Position numbers and translations under genes: made by a program
The notes under the pieces: model-generated
The model's database searches: none
Told to the model about the DNA's origin: nothing
Seen by the model: the letters and a program-made list of their open reading frames with translations, nothing else
Source of the DNA: Oscillospiraceae bacterium
GTDB lineage: Bacteria; Bacillota; Clostridia; Oscillospirales; Ruminococcaceae
Direction of reading: 5' to 3'
Assembly: GCA_017432285.1 (NCBI GenBank)
Contig: JAFRJM010000012.1
Span: forward strand, 25,428 to 89,427
DNA length: 64,000 bases
Part shown: in pieces, positions 10,359-19,282 of the stretch
Layout: each line of letters begins with the position of its first letter
How positions within the stretch are numbered: position 1 is the stretch's first letter

Positions 10359-12314
10359 ATGAAAGACAAGAAGAAGGCGAACCTTATCGTCTGTGCGCTA
10401 TGCGTCCTTCTGGCTACTGTATTCATGTTCCTTGCGGACGGCATACAGAGGAACCACGGGACCATAGAGATAATCGACGGTACTATCCCGGCGGAGGACG
10501 GATATCTTACATACAAGATGTACAAGCCGGTGACTGCGCTGGAGAGCGTAAAGGCTCCTGCCGTATTGCTGCTGCATGGCTATCAGAACGACCATGAAAC
10601 ATGCGCGGCATACGCCATAGAGCTGGCAAGAAGAGGAGCTGTAGTGCTGTGCCTGGACGAATACGGTCACGGCGCAAGTTCTGTCGGACTTCTCAGAAGA
10701 GGTTATGTGAACCATGTCGTCAAAGTAAACTACGGCAATGACTCTGAAGCGGAAGGAACGTACAAGAAGATCGGCGGATCCAAGAGATACAGGATACTCA
10801 TGAACTTCTCCAACCTGTCATTCTTCAACGATCACTATTCAAAGGATGATGCGGGCAACGCGATCCTGGATTCATCCTGCGGCGGATCCATCGCATATAA
10901 ATATCTGTCCACGCTCCCGTATGTTGACTCGAGCCGTATGGCTGTGAGCGGACACTCTATGGGAACATGGTCCAGCTGGTCCGTAGCAGCTGACTATGCC
11001 GGAACCGATATTCAGCCCAAAGCGATAGTGCTGCAGTGCGGCGAACTGTTCACGGACGATGTCTATAATTCAGACAAGATCAAGTTCAGCAACGTTCTCC
11101 TGCTCCAGGCGAAGTACGATGAGTTCTCCTACTTCAGGGATTACCAGAAAACAGTAGGGGACAACCTGCTCAAATCCGACCTGAGGACCTCGTTCCTCGG
11201 AACTACTGCAGCAGAGGCTGAATGGAACAAGACCTACGGCAGTTTTGATGACGGCAGCGCCAGAAGGATGGAACTGCTGTACACGAACCACCGTCTCACC
11301 ACGCACCACCTCGGCGGTCTTGCGGTAGCTATGGACTGGTTCGACAAGGCGATAGATCTTCCTGTCAAGCTTGCCGATACTGATCTGGTGGCGAAGGGCA
11401 AGGAGTATCTGGTGCTCGGCGCCATGCTGCTCATCCTCGCGAGCCTGTTCCCGCTCATGAACCTGCTTCTTGAGACTCCGTTCTTCAGCGGCGTAAAGCA
11501 GGAGTTCCCGTCTAAAGAATCGATGACGACAAAGAAGGGCTGGACAAAGGGGGCTCTCATTACGATACTTCTGTCCGGACTGACGTTCCCGTTTATGACA
11601 CAGCTCGGCCACGCGCTCCTTCCTCTTCCGGAAGGCGTATTCCGCATGACTGTGGGCAACGGATTCCTCGGCTGGTATCTGCTGCTTATAATCGTGATGC
11701 TGATCACCGGAGCTATCACAAGGAAGAATCTGAAGAAGAGCGGCCTCACTATAGAGCAGATAGACTGGAGCGTATTCTTCAAATCACTGCTTCTAGCGCT
11801 CGTTCTTATGGTGTACATGTACATAGTGAACCTGATCTACTGCTGGCTCTTTGATCTGGATCTCAGATTCATCTGGCCGTTCTTCAGACCGTTCACTGCA
11901 AAGAGGTTCCTGCAGTTCCTGGTCTATATCCCGGTATTCATCATCTTCTATCTGCTGAACAACAGCAAGATAATGAGAGATCTGAGGACAGACGCAACAT
12001 ATGAAGAAGGAACGAAAGGATTCCTTAAGAACTGGCTGAACAACTTCCTGCTAATGGCAGGCGGTGTCCTGATAATCGTCCTTATAGAGTACATCCCGTT
12101 CTTCGCCAATATAGGACCCGGAGCGGACGTCCTGTTCGGATCCACATTTGGCGGTCCGTTCATGTCCATCCTTATCCTGTTCGTGCCGCAGGTCATGTTC
12201 TTCTCTATCCTGTGTACATACGCGTACAGGAAGACCGGAAGGGCGTACACCGGAGCGTGCCTGGCTGCTATGCTTGCATGCTGGATAGTGACCGGAGGTT
12301 CTTCGATCCTGTAA
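10359..12314 (+). CDS. Alpha/beta hydrolase fused to C-terminal polytopic membrane domain
   Basis: 651 aa. A signal-anchor TM lies at about 10-27, then a serine-hydrolase domain at about 45-340 with LLLHGYQN (oxyanion region) and nucleophile elbow GHSMG. The C-terminal third (about 350-651) has roughly seven to eight TM helices and no motif I recognise. Topology suggests the hydrolase faces outside and is tethered by the membrane domain. The fusion is less usual than free hydrolases; the membrane half may bind or move a lipid or other hydrophobic substrate (inference). A strong terminator at 12364 ends the unit. Confidence 0.85.
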   Translation: MKDKKKANLIVCALCVLLATVFMFLADGIQRNHGTIEIIDGTIPAEDGYLTYKMYKPVTALESVKAPAVLLLHGYQNDHETCAAYAIELARRGAVVLCLDEYGHGASSVGLLRRGYVNHVVKVNYGNDSEAEGTYKKIGGSKRYRILMNFSNLSFFNDHYSKDDAGNAILDSSCGGSIAYKYLSTLPYVDSSRMAVSGHSMGTWSSWSVAADYAGTDIQPKAIVLQCGELFTDDVYNSDKIKFSNVLLLQAKYDEFSYFRDYQKTVGDNLLKSDLRTSFLGTTAAEAEWNKTYGSFDDGSARRMELLYTNHRLTTHHLGGLAVAMDWFDKAIDLPVKLADTDLVAKGKEYLVLGAMLLILASLFPLMNLLLETPFFSGVKQEFPSKESMTTKKGWTKGALITILLSGLTFPFMTQLGHALLPLPEGVFRMTVGNGFLGWYLLLIIVMLITGAITRKNLKKSGLTIEQIDWSVFFKSLLLALVLMVYMYIVNLIYCWLFDLDLRFIWPFFRPFTAKRFLQFLVYIPVFIIFYLLNNSKIMRDLRTDATYEEGTKGFLKNWLNNFLLMAGGVLIIVLIEYIPFFANIGPGADVLFGSTFGGPFMSILILFVPQVMFFSILCTYAYRKTGRAYTGACLAAMLACWIVTGGSSIL

Positions 12315-12363
12315 GGATCTGATTTCCGGGAAAAGCTTCTTAAATATATATTTAATATTGCTT

Positions 12364-12399
12364 GCCAGAGTATATAATTATGATATACTCTGGCTTTTT
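12364..12399 (+). terminator. Strong intrinsic terminator
   Basis: A perfect 12-bp stem (GCCAGAGTATAT with ATATACTCTGGC), 7-base loop, then five T. It ends the membrane-hydrolase unit just before the MscS gene. Confidence 0.92.
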
Positions 12400-12422
12400 A
12401 TGGCCTGCTTTCAGGAGTTCTG

Positions 12423-15227
12423 ATGAAGGAAAAGAAGAAAATCAGTTTTTTACACGCTGTTGCTGTTGAGATACTCATCCTGACAGTGATCTGTGCTCTG
12501 CTGTTCTGGGCAGAGACGCAGGTCACTGAGCGCGCTACTGAGAAAAAGCTCAGAGAAAGAGCAGAGAGCATCTCCGAGTCGTTCATGACCAGCTACAGAG
12601 AACTCCACGGCATAACGGACAGATACAAAGAAGATATCCAGGCAAGAGCGGACAGCCTTGCGTTCCTGATAGACCACAGCGATGAGATAGATGCAGACAA
12701 CATTATGTCGCTGTGCGGTGTATATGATGTGGATGCCCTGTATCTCGTCGATTCGGAGGAGGATATCCCTGATACCGTTGTGAATACTGAAGCGTACGCG
12801 GCAGAAACTGCGGACGGTCGTCTGGCAGTGGTTTTCAAGAATGTTGAAGAACAGGAAGAGATACTTGCACAGTTTGAGGACAACAACGCATTCCGCGGTT
12901 ACAGCAGTGCGACTTCCGATCTGTATTTTATATTCCATAACAAGAACCATTACATCATGGTATGGCCTGAGGAGTATGGAGACTATGTCTTCACCAAGGT
13001 GGAGGATGTTGGGATAGATGCCGATGAGCTGAACTACGAAAAAGGAAAATGGATCAGGATACTCGGAGAGAGATATTATGCTGTCAGTGTTCTGGATGAG
13101 GAAAACTCGCTGACCACGGTATGTACGGTATCTTACTCAGATATAACGAAGAACAGCCGCATCGCAGTGGGAATACTGTTTGCGGTCATAGCACTTATAT
13201 TCACGACTCTGGTTACTTTCAGCTATTTCGCCAGACAGGAAGAGCAGCACGCAGAAGGAGACGGTGCGGGAGCATACTCAAGAGATATCGTCAAGCGCAA
13301 AATGAAGATATATGTCATGACAGGGCTTGCGCTGATTGCGATGTTGGCTTATTATGTCCAGTCTCTCTATGCACTGTCTCTCAACTCATTGGAGACTTCA
13401 GAGGCCAAGATCAACGTCCAGTCGACCCTGGAGAGCTCAGATTCCAAAAAAGAGGCTATTGAGAAGGTCTATGACCGTCAATATCTGGCTGTTGCGCGGA
13501 TAGTTTCACATATTCTGTCCAGACAGCCCGAACTCCGGACACAGGAGGACCTCGCCGCTCTTTCCGGGATATTCGGAACAGACTACATAATGCTGTTTGA
13601 TGCAGAAGGCAAGGAAACGGTGTCCGATTCGGTGATCTTCGGATTTGAGATATCTGACGACCCCGAAGCTCAGTCATATGCTTTCAATGCTCTGAAGTAC
13701 GGCGTTCAGTACATAATACAGGAAGCTCAGGAGAACGAGCTCACCGGTGAACACAGCAAGTATATCGGCGTTTCTATGCAGAACAGGGAAGGCGAGTATG
13801 ACGGCTTCCTTCAGGTGTGCATTTCCCCGGATGACCTGGAAAAGGTGCTGGAGGAAGTGGATCTTGAAAACATCCTGAACAGCAGGGTCTCCGGATCTGA
13901 AAACGAGCTCCTTGCGATAGATAAGGATACCGGAAACATAATCTGCTATACAAAGGACAGTTCTCTGGAAGGCCAGTCCGTATATGATCTCGGTATGACA
14001 TCGGAACAGATCACAAGCAATTATCTCGGATATATCAGGCTGGGCGATGAAAAGCTCTTCGCGGACTCCTTCGAAGCAGCCGGATACTATATGTACATGG
14101 TGATAAGCAGGGCCGTCCTTTACAGCGGCCGTCCAACTATGACGGTGTTCACGGTCCTTGTCTGTTTCTTTGGCATAGGCCTCTATACATACTGGTTCAG
14201 AAACAAGAGCGTCAGGGACAAAGTGACAGATCCGGAAAATGATCCGTATCTTGAGGTCACTACCGCTGACGGCACACAGAAGAAGGCCCTGAACATTGTG
14301 TCCCGCGTATACCATATCCGGGTAGAATGGGATAACCTGACGCCTGAGGAGAAGACTCTCGGAATGATCCGGCTCGTATTCCTGCTCATAGGGATGTCGA
14401 TGGCCGTTGCGTACATGATGAGAAATGTGCTTTACACGGAAGATACCATCTTCGGCTTTATCACGGGCAACAGGTGGAACAAGGGATTCAACGTGTTCGC
14501 CATCACCAATGTGCTGATATTCCTATCCATGTTCATCCTCGTGATGTCGGTAGTGGGAGCTTTGATGGATATGCTGGTGTCGGTGTCCAGTCCCAAAACG
14601 GAAACGGTGATGCGCCTCACGCGCAGTTTCATAAAATATATCGGAGTTATCGGCGCCATTTATTACTGCCTGAGTCTGTTCGGCTTCGATTCCAGATCGC
14701 TTCTGGCATCTGCCGGTATCATGACGCTTATCATAGGTCTCGGTGCGCAGGATCTCATAACGGATATCCTTGCAGGCCTGTTTATCATCTTTGAGAATGA
14801 GTTCCAGGTAGGAGACATAATCGAAGTCGCAGGGTTCAAAGGCAGGGTGATAGAGATAGGCATCCGCACTACTAGACTCGTGAACACCAAGCAGGACGTA
14901 AAGTCGGTGAACAACAGGAACCTCACCAGAATAGTCAACAAGACAAGAAGAAACTCCAACTGTGACGTTCTTATCTCTGTCGGCTTCGATCAGGATATAA
15001 ACGCAATTGAGGCGATGCTGAAAGAAGAGCTCCCAAAGGTAGCAGAAAAATGCCCGTACATCATTTCAGGGCCGACATACGGCGGTGTTGATGACATCTC
15101 CGGCGGCGATATGGTGCTTTCCATACGGGCGGAATGTCTTGAGAGCAGAAAGTTTGAAGTTCGCACTGCCATCAACAAGGAGATAAAGGAACTGTTCGAT
15201 CAATACGGATTTAAATTAGGCGGCTGA
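12423..15227 (+). CDS. Large MscS-type mechanosensitive channel with extracytoplasmic sensor regions
   Basis: 934 aa, far longer than E. coli MscS (286 aa). A TM at about 11-30 is followed by an extracytoplasmic segment to about 235, then TMs near 240-262 and 297-315, a second extracytoplasmic segment to about 570, and a cluster of TMs from 572 to 790. The MscS core is the last 190 residues: pore helix region with ASAGIMTLIIGLGAQDLITD, the conserved FENEFQVGDII stretch, and a beta-plus-cytoplasmic cage domain. It probably releases solutes under tension, possibly gated or tuned by ligands at the two Cache-like segments (inference). A 19-base gap to the CDF exporter suggests one operon. Confidence 0.87.
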   Translation: MKEKKKISFLHAVAVEILILTVICALLFWAETQVTERATEKKLRERAESISESFMTSYRELHGITDRYKEDIQARADSLAFLIDHSDEIDADNIMSLCGVYDVDALYLVDSEEDIPDTVVNTEAYAAETADGRLAVVFKNVEEQEEILAQFEDNNAFRGYSSATSDLYFIFHNKNHYIMVWPEEYGDYVFTKVEDVGIDADELNYEKGKWIRILGERYYAVSVLDEENSLTTVCTVSYSDITKNSRIAVGILFAVIALIFTTLVTFSYFARQEEQHAEGDGAGAYSRDIVKRKMKIYVMTGLALIAMLAYYVQSLYALSLNSLETSEAKINVQSTLESSDSKKEAIEKVYDRQYLAVARIVSHILSRQPELRTQEDLAALSGIFGTDYIMLFDAEGKETVSDSVIFGFEISDDPEAQSYAFNALKYGVQYIIQEAQENELTGEHSKYIGVSMQNREGEYDGFLQVCISPDDLEKVLEEVDLENILNSRVSGSENELLAIDKDTGNIICYTKDSSLEGQSVYDLGMTSEQITSNYLGYIRLGDEKLFADSFEAAGYYMYMVISRAVLYSGRPTMTVFTVLVCFFGIGLYTYWFRNKSVRDKVTDPENDPYLEVTTADGTQKKALNIVSRVYHIRVEWDNLTPEEKTLGMIRLVFLLIGMSMAVAYMMRNVLYTEDTIFGFITGNRWNKGFNVFAITNVLIFLSMFILVMSVVGALMDMLVSVSSPKTETVMRLTRSFIKYIGVIGAIYYCLSLFGFDSRSLLASAGIMTLIIGLGAQDLITDILAGLFIIFENEFQVGDIIEVAGFKGRVIEIGIRTTRLVNTKQDVKSVNNRNLTRIVNKTRRNSNCDVLISVGFDQDINAIEAMLKEELPKVAEKCPYIISGPTYGGVDDISGGDMVLSIRAECLESRKFEVRTAINKEIKELFDQYGFKLGG

Positions 15228-15246
15228 TCCGCAAAAAGGAGAATCG

Positions 15247-16410
15247 ATGAATATTGCGCAGATCAAAAAATCAAATGAAAACCAAGCGGAAGGGAATGAG
15301 CTCTCCCGCGAGAAGATTATAGTAAGGACGAGCATCATAGGTATCATCGTCAATGTGTTCCTTGCAGGATTCAAGGCTGTGGTAGGGCTGTTGGCAAACT
15401 CCATAGCCATCGTTCTCGATGCCGTAAACAACCTCTCGGATGCCGGCAGTTCCCTGATCACGATCGTAGGAACGAAACTTGCAGCGAAAGAGCCGGACAA
15501 GAAGCATCCCTTCGGTTACGGGCGTGTGGAGTATCTCAGCGCCATGATCATCTCTGTGATCATCCTGTATGCCGGTATCACTTCTTTTGTGGAATCTGTA
15601 AAACAGATCATCCATCCGGAGACGCCTGACTACAGCGTGGCATCTCTGGTGATAGTTGCCGTTGCTCTCGTTATCAAGATCGTGCTCGGGAGATACGTCA
15701 AAAATGTCGGTGAGAAAGTCAACTCGGATTCGCTCATAAATTCCGGCGAAGAAGCGACGCTGGATGCTGTCATCTCGACAGCCACACTCGTTGCGGCCGG
15801 AGTTTTCATGCTCTTCCACGTTTCTCTGGAGGCATGGCTTGGTGCCATCATCTCCGCTATCATAATCAAATCCGGTGTTGAGATGCTTCTGGATACCGTC
15901 TCGCAGATCCTCGGAGAGAAGAACGATCCGGAACTGGTAAAGAGTATCAAGCACACGGTTGCCGGTTTCGAAGGTGTCAACGGTGCGTATGACCTTGTTC
16001 TTAACAACTATGGTCCGGAAGCATGGAACGGCTCCATACACATAGATGTCCCTGACACATACACTGCAGATCAGCTGGATGAGCTTACACGTGAGATCCA
16101 GGTCGAGGTATATAAACAGCATAATGTCGTTTTGACTGCCGTAGGCGTATATTCGCTCAACTCAAAGGACGAAACTGTGATCGAGACACAGAGGAAAGTC
16201 GGTGACATCGTCCTTTCTCATGAGCATGTGAAACAGATGCACGGTTTTTACATGAACCCAAAGAACAAAGCCATGCGTTTCGATGTAGTTATAAGTTTCA
16301 ATGCTGAAAACAGGGAAGCAGTTTATGAAGAAGTGGTTGCAGATGTGCAGAAAGCTTTTCCGGACTACACTCTTCAGGTAGCTATGGACACCGATTTCGC
16401 CGAGTTATAA
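15247..16410 (+). CDS. Cation diffusion facilitator (CDF) family metal exporter
   Basis: 387 aa. The N-terminal membrane domain carries the paired metal-site motifs LDAVNNLSDAGSS and GEEATLDAV plus the family stretch HPFGYGRVEYL; a cytoplasmic dimerisation domain begins about residue 205 and a further 90-residue soluble tail follows. The product would export divalent cations (Zn, Mn, Fe or similar) using the proton gradient. It follows the MscS gene by 19 bases with GCAAAAAGGAG as ribosome site, so they are likely co-transcribed. Metal specificity cannot be decided. Confidence 0.92.
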   Translation: MNIAQIKKSNENQAEGNELSREKIIVRTSIIGIIVNVFLAGFKAVVGLLANSIAIVLDAVNNLSDAGSSLITIVGTKLAAKEPDKKHPFGYGRVEYLSAMIISVIILYAGITSFVESVKQIIHPETPDYSVASLVIVAVALVIKIVLGRYVKNVGEKVNSDSLINSGEEATLDAVISTATLVAAGVFMLFHVSLEAWLGAIISAIIIKSGVEMLLDTVSQILGEKNDPELVKSIKHTVAGFEGVNGAYDLVLNNYGPEAWNGSIHIDVPDTYTADQLDELTREIQVEVYKQHNVVLTAVGVYSLNSKDETVIETQRKVGDIVLSHEHVKQMHGFYMNPKNKAMRFDVVISFNAENREAVYEEVVADVQKAFPDYTLQVAMDTDFAEL

Positions 16411-16486
16411 TGTTTCTTTTTATCAATTTCATATAACTGAAAGGGGGAAGGCAGGGCAGCATATGTCTGCGCCTTGCTGAAAAACG

Positions 16487-18052
16487 ATGAACCGGAGATT
16501 CTATTGTGATGACCGCACAGTCGTTGAGACCGCAGCCGGAAAAGTACGCGGCTGTTTTCTGAACGATCATTACTATTTCCGCGGCATTCCGTATGCGGAG
16601 GCCAAACGCTGGCAGATGCCCGAGCCAGTTGAACACTGGGACGGAGTCCTGGATGCCGTGACATACGGACCTGTTGCCCCTACCATCCAGAAACCAGATG
16701 TTACCAGCATGAACGCCCTCTCCCAGCAGCCTCTCTTCGGATACAGGTTCTGGCCTGAGGATGAGAAGTGCCAGTACATCAATGTGTGGACGCAGAAGCC
16801 GGATCCGAGCCGCAAGCGTCCGGTAATGGTGTGGATACACGGAGGCGGAGTGCACACCGGTTCTTCTGTGGAGCAGATGAGTTATGACGGTGCGAACCTC
16901 TGCCGTGACGGGGATTTGGTAGTAGTTTCCATGAACCACCGTCTCAATATCCTCGGATACTTCGATGTATCAGACTTCGGCGAGGAGTACGCTAACTCTG
17001 CGAACGTAGGGCAGGCGGATCTCGTTGAAGCCCTCAGATGGGTAAAAAAGAATATAGTTCAGTTCGGCGGCGATCCGGACAACGTGACGCTGTTCGGCCA
17101 GTCCGGAGGCGGGAGCAAGATCCTCTCCCTTATGCAGACACCGTCTGCAGACGGTCTCTTCCATCGGGTGATCTTCCAGAGCGGACTCAGAGACGCAGCA
17201 GGAAGACCGGAGGACGGTTCAGACGGAAGACTGGTAGCATCAGCTCTTGTTGAAAAGCTAGGATATTCCAAAGAGACGTTCGATAAGGTCACTGAAGTTC
17301 CTTTTGAGAAACTGCGTGAAGCATATCTTGAGACGCTTGATGATCTTGCCGCAAAAGGCGTACGCACAGGCGGGGGAATAGGCGGAAAGCGCAACGACTG
17401 GTACCTCGGAAACCCGCAGCTGTCGGGACTGTCCGAACATGCGAAGACCATCCCGGTCCTCGCCGGTTCAGTAGCAGCCGAGTCCGTACTGTATGCACCT
17501 GAGTTCTATCCGTACACGGTCTCCCAGGAGAAGAGACTTGAGCTCCTTGAAGAACTGTTCGGAGACAAGAAAGATGAGCTGATAGCCTTGTACGAGAAAG
17601 CATATCCGGGTGGGGACCTCATGGACCTCTACAACTATGACTGGATCATGAGGCAGGGAACGCTCGACTTCCTGGATACCAAGACGGATTACGATGCTCC
17701 TCTGTACTGCTACCTCATGACATACAGATTCGCATATTTCGGCGGTATGCCGTCCTTCCACGGAGCCTGTCTGCCGATGGTGTTCGGAAATACAGAATAC
17801 GTTGACGTGTGCAATGAGCCTGACGCAGTAGCGCTCAGCCAGAAGATGCACCAGGCCTGGATGAACTTTGCCACATGCGGAGACCCCAACGGAGGAGATG
17901 TTCCGGAGTGGAAGCCCTACACCAAGGACTATAAGGGAACCATGATCTTTGACAGGCAGTGCGGAATGAAAGACAATTTCGACCGCGAGCTGGTGGACAA
18001 GATCCGTGAGGCGACAGAGTTCAAGTTCAAGAACGGATTCCGCAGACAATAA
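16487..18052 (+). CDS. Type-B carboxylesterase
   Basis: 521 aa. Oxyanion-hole motif WIHGGGVHTG, nucleophile elbow FGQSGGG (Ser206) and catalytic His in PSFHGACLP mark the carboxylesterase/para-nitrobenzyl esterase family; length is normal. No signal peptide, so cytoplasmic. The N-terminus aligns with the paralogue at 24203 (both have xCDxx..ETxxGxVRG), supporting this start although its ribosome site is weak. It hydrolyses carboxylic esters of unknown identity. A terminator follows at 18076. Confidence 0.92.
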   Translation: MNRRFYCDDRTVVETAAGKVRGCFLNDHYYFRGIPYAEAKRWQMPEPVEHWDGVLDAVTYGPVAPTIQKPDVTSMNALSQQPLFGYRFWPEDEKCQYINVWTQKPDPSRKRPVMVWIHGGGVHTGSSVEQMSYDGANLCRDGDLVVVSMNHRLNILGYFDVSDFGEEYANSANVGQADLVEALRWVKKNIVQFGGDPDNVTLFGQSGGGSKILSLMQTPSADGLFHRVIFQSGLRDAAGRPEDGSDGRLVASALVEKLGYSKETFDKVTEVPFEKLREAYLETLDDLAAKGVRTGGGIGGKRNDWYLGNPQLSGLSEHAKTIPVLAGSVAAESVLYAPEFYPYTVSQEKRLELLEELFGDKKDELIALYEKAYPGGDLMDLYNYDWIMRQGTLDFLDTKTDYDAPLYCYLMTYRFAYFGGMPSFHGACLPMVFGNTEYVDVCNEPDAVALSQKMHQAWMNFATCGDPNGGDVPEWKPYTKDYKGTMIFDRQCGMKDNFDRELVDKIREATEFKFKNGFRRQ

Positions 18053-18075
18053 GACGAAACAGATCATACGAAAAG

Positions 18076-18108
18076 AGCATCCACAGATACTGTCTGTGGA
18101 TGCTGTTT
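18076..18108 (+). terminator. Intrinsic terminator after carboxylesterase
   Basis: A perfect 12-bp stem (AGCATCCACAGA with TCTGTGGATGCT), 5-base loop; the T-run is short (GTTTG), so termination may be partial. Confidence 0.65.
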
Positions 18109-18122
18109 GAAAGGAGAGATAC

Positions 18123-19232
18123 ATGCCGGCCATCAGTTGCTTGATGAAACCGTCCTCAGGGATGTGCAATATGCGCTGCGACTACTGTTTCTACTGCGAT
18201 GAGACAGAAAAGCGCAGGCAGGAGAGCTACGGCTTCATGTCAGAGGAGACACTGCGAAGCATCATACGCAGGACTCTTCCGCTGGCGGAAGGTGTGGCTT
18301 CCTATGCGTTCCAGGGCGGGGAGCCTACACTGAGGGGCCTGGATTTCTTCAGGACTGTTGTTAAGCTGGAGAGGCAGTATAACCGCAGCGGAGTGAGGAT
18401 ACACAACGCGCTGCAGACCAACGGAACGCTCATAGATGAGGAGTGGTGCAGATTCCTCAAGGATTACGAGTTCCTTGTGGGCGTATCCATAGACGGTACG
18501 GAAGATGTGCACAACAGATTCCGCCACTTCAGGGCTTCAGATGAGTCCCCGTGGGAGAGGGCCGTCCACGCCACTGAGCTTATGGACAAATATAAAGTCG
18601 AGTACAACATCCTCACTGTCGTCAACGCAGAGACGGTGAAGAACATATCGGAGATCTACCGCTTCTATGAGAAGCAGGGCTGGCACTGGCAGCAGTACAT
18701 AGCCTGTCTGGATCCTCTGGATGAGGAAAAGGGGAAGGATCCATGGTCCCTCACACCGGAAATGTATGGGGATTTCCTTATAGAGCTGTTCGGACTCTGG
18801 TATGACGATGCCAAACTGAGAAGGCAGCCGTATATACGTCAATTCGAGAACTGGCTCGGCATATTGGTGGGATATATTCCTGAAGCCTGCGACCAGAGAG
18901 GGGAGTGTTCTGTTCAGTATGTGTGCGAGGCGGACGGAAGCGTCTACCCCTGCGATTTCTATATGCTGGATGAATACAGGCTTGGGAACTTCAATGAGGA
19001 TAAGCTGGCAGATATAGACAGAAAGAGGGAAGAGATAGGATTCATCGAGAGATCCCGGAAACTGGATGAAGGATGCAGGTCCTGCCCGTATCACTCGCTG
19101 TGCAGGGGAGGATGTCAGAGGAACAGGGATCTGACACAGGAGGGAATATACAGGAACTACTTCTGTGAATCCTATAAAGAGTTCTTCTCGGAATGCCTGC
19201 CGCAGCTCAAAGAGCTGGCCAAAAGAGTATGA
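18123..19232 (+). CDS. Anaerobic sulfatase-maturating enzyme, radical SAM/SPASM
   Basis: 369 aa. The radical-SAM cluster motif is CNMRCDYCFYC near residue 17, with FQGGEPTL as the SAM-binding GGE motif. The C-terminal SPASM region has many Cys, including CEADGSVYPCDFY and CRSCPYHSLCRGGC, for auxiliary 4Fe-4S clusters. Enzymes of this family convert the active-site Cys or Ser of sulfatases to formylglycine without oxygen. The convergent neighbour is a sulfatase with a Cys-type signature, the expected substrate. Ribosome site AAAGGAGAG precedes the ATG. Confidence 0.93.
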   Translation: MPAISCLMKPSSGMCNMRCDYCFYCDETEKRRQESYGFMSEETLRSIIRRTLPLAEGVASYAFQGGEPTLRGLDFFRTVVKLERQYNRSGVRIHNALQTNGTLIDEEWCRFLKDYEFLVGVSIDGTEDVHNRFRHFRASDESPWERAVHATELMDKYKVEYNILTVVNAETVKNISEIYRFYEKQGWHWQQYIACLDPLDEEKGKDPWSLTPEMYGDFLIELFGLWYDDAKLRRQPYIRQFENWLGILVGYIPEACDQRGECSVQYVCEADGSVYPCDFYMLDEYRLGNFNEDKLADIDRKREEIGFIERSRKLDEGCRSCPYHSLCRGGCQRNRDLTQEGIYRNYFCESYKEFFSECLPQLKELAKRV

Positions 19233-19241
19233 TATAAAGAA

Positions 19242-19271
19242 AGAACCGGAGCCGAAGCTCCGGTTCTTTTT
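19242..19271. terminator. Bidirectional terminator between maturase and sulfatase
   Basis: AGAACCGGAGC and GCTCCGGTTCT pair around CGAA; T-rich on the plus side and, read in reverse, TTTCTTT on the minus side. It serves both convergent genes. Confidence 0.88.
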
Positions 19272-19282
19272 ATGTCTGTATA

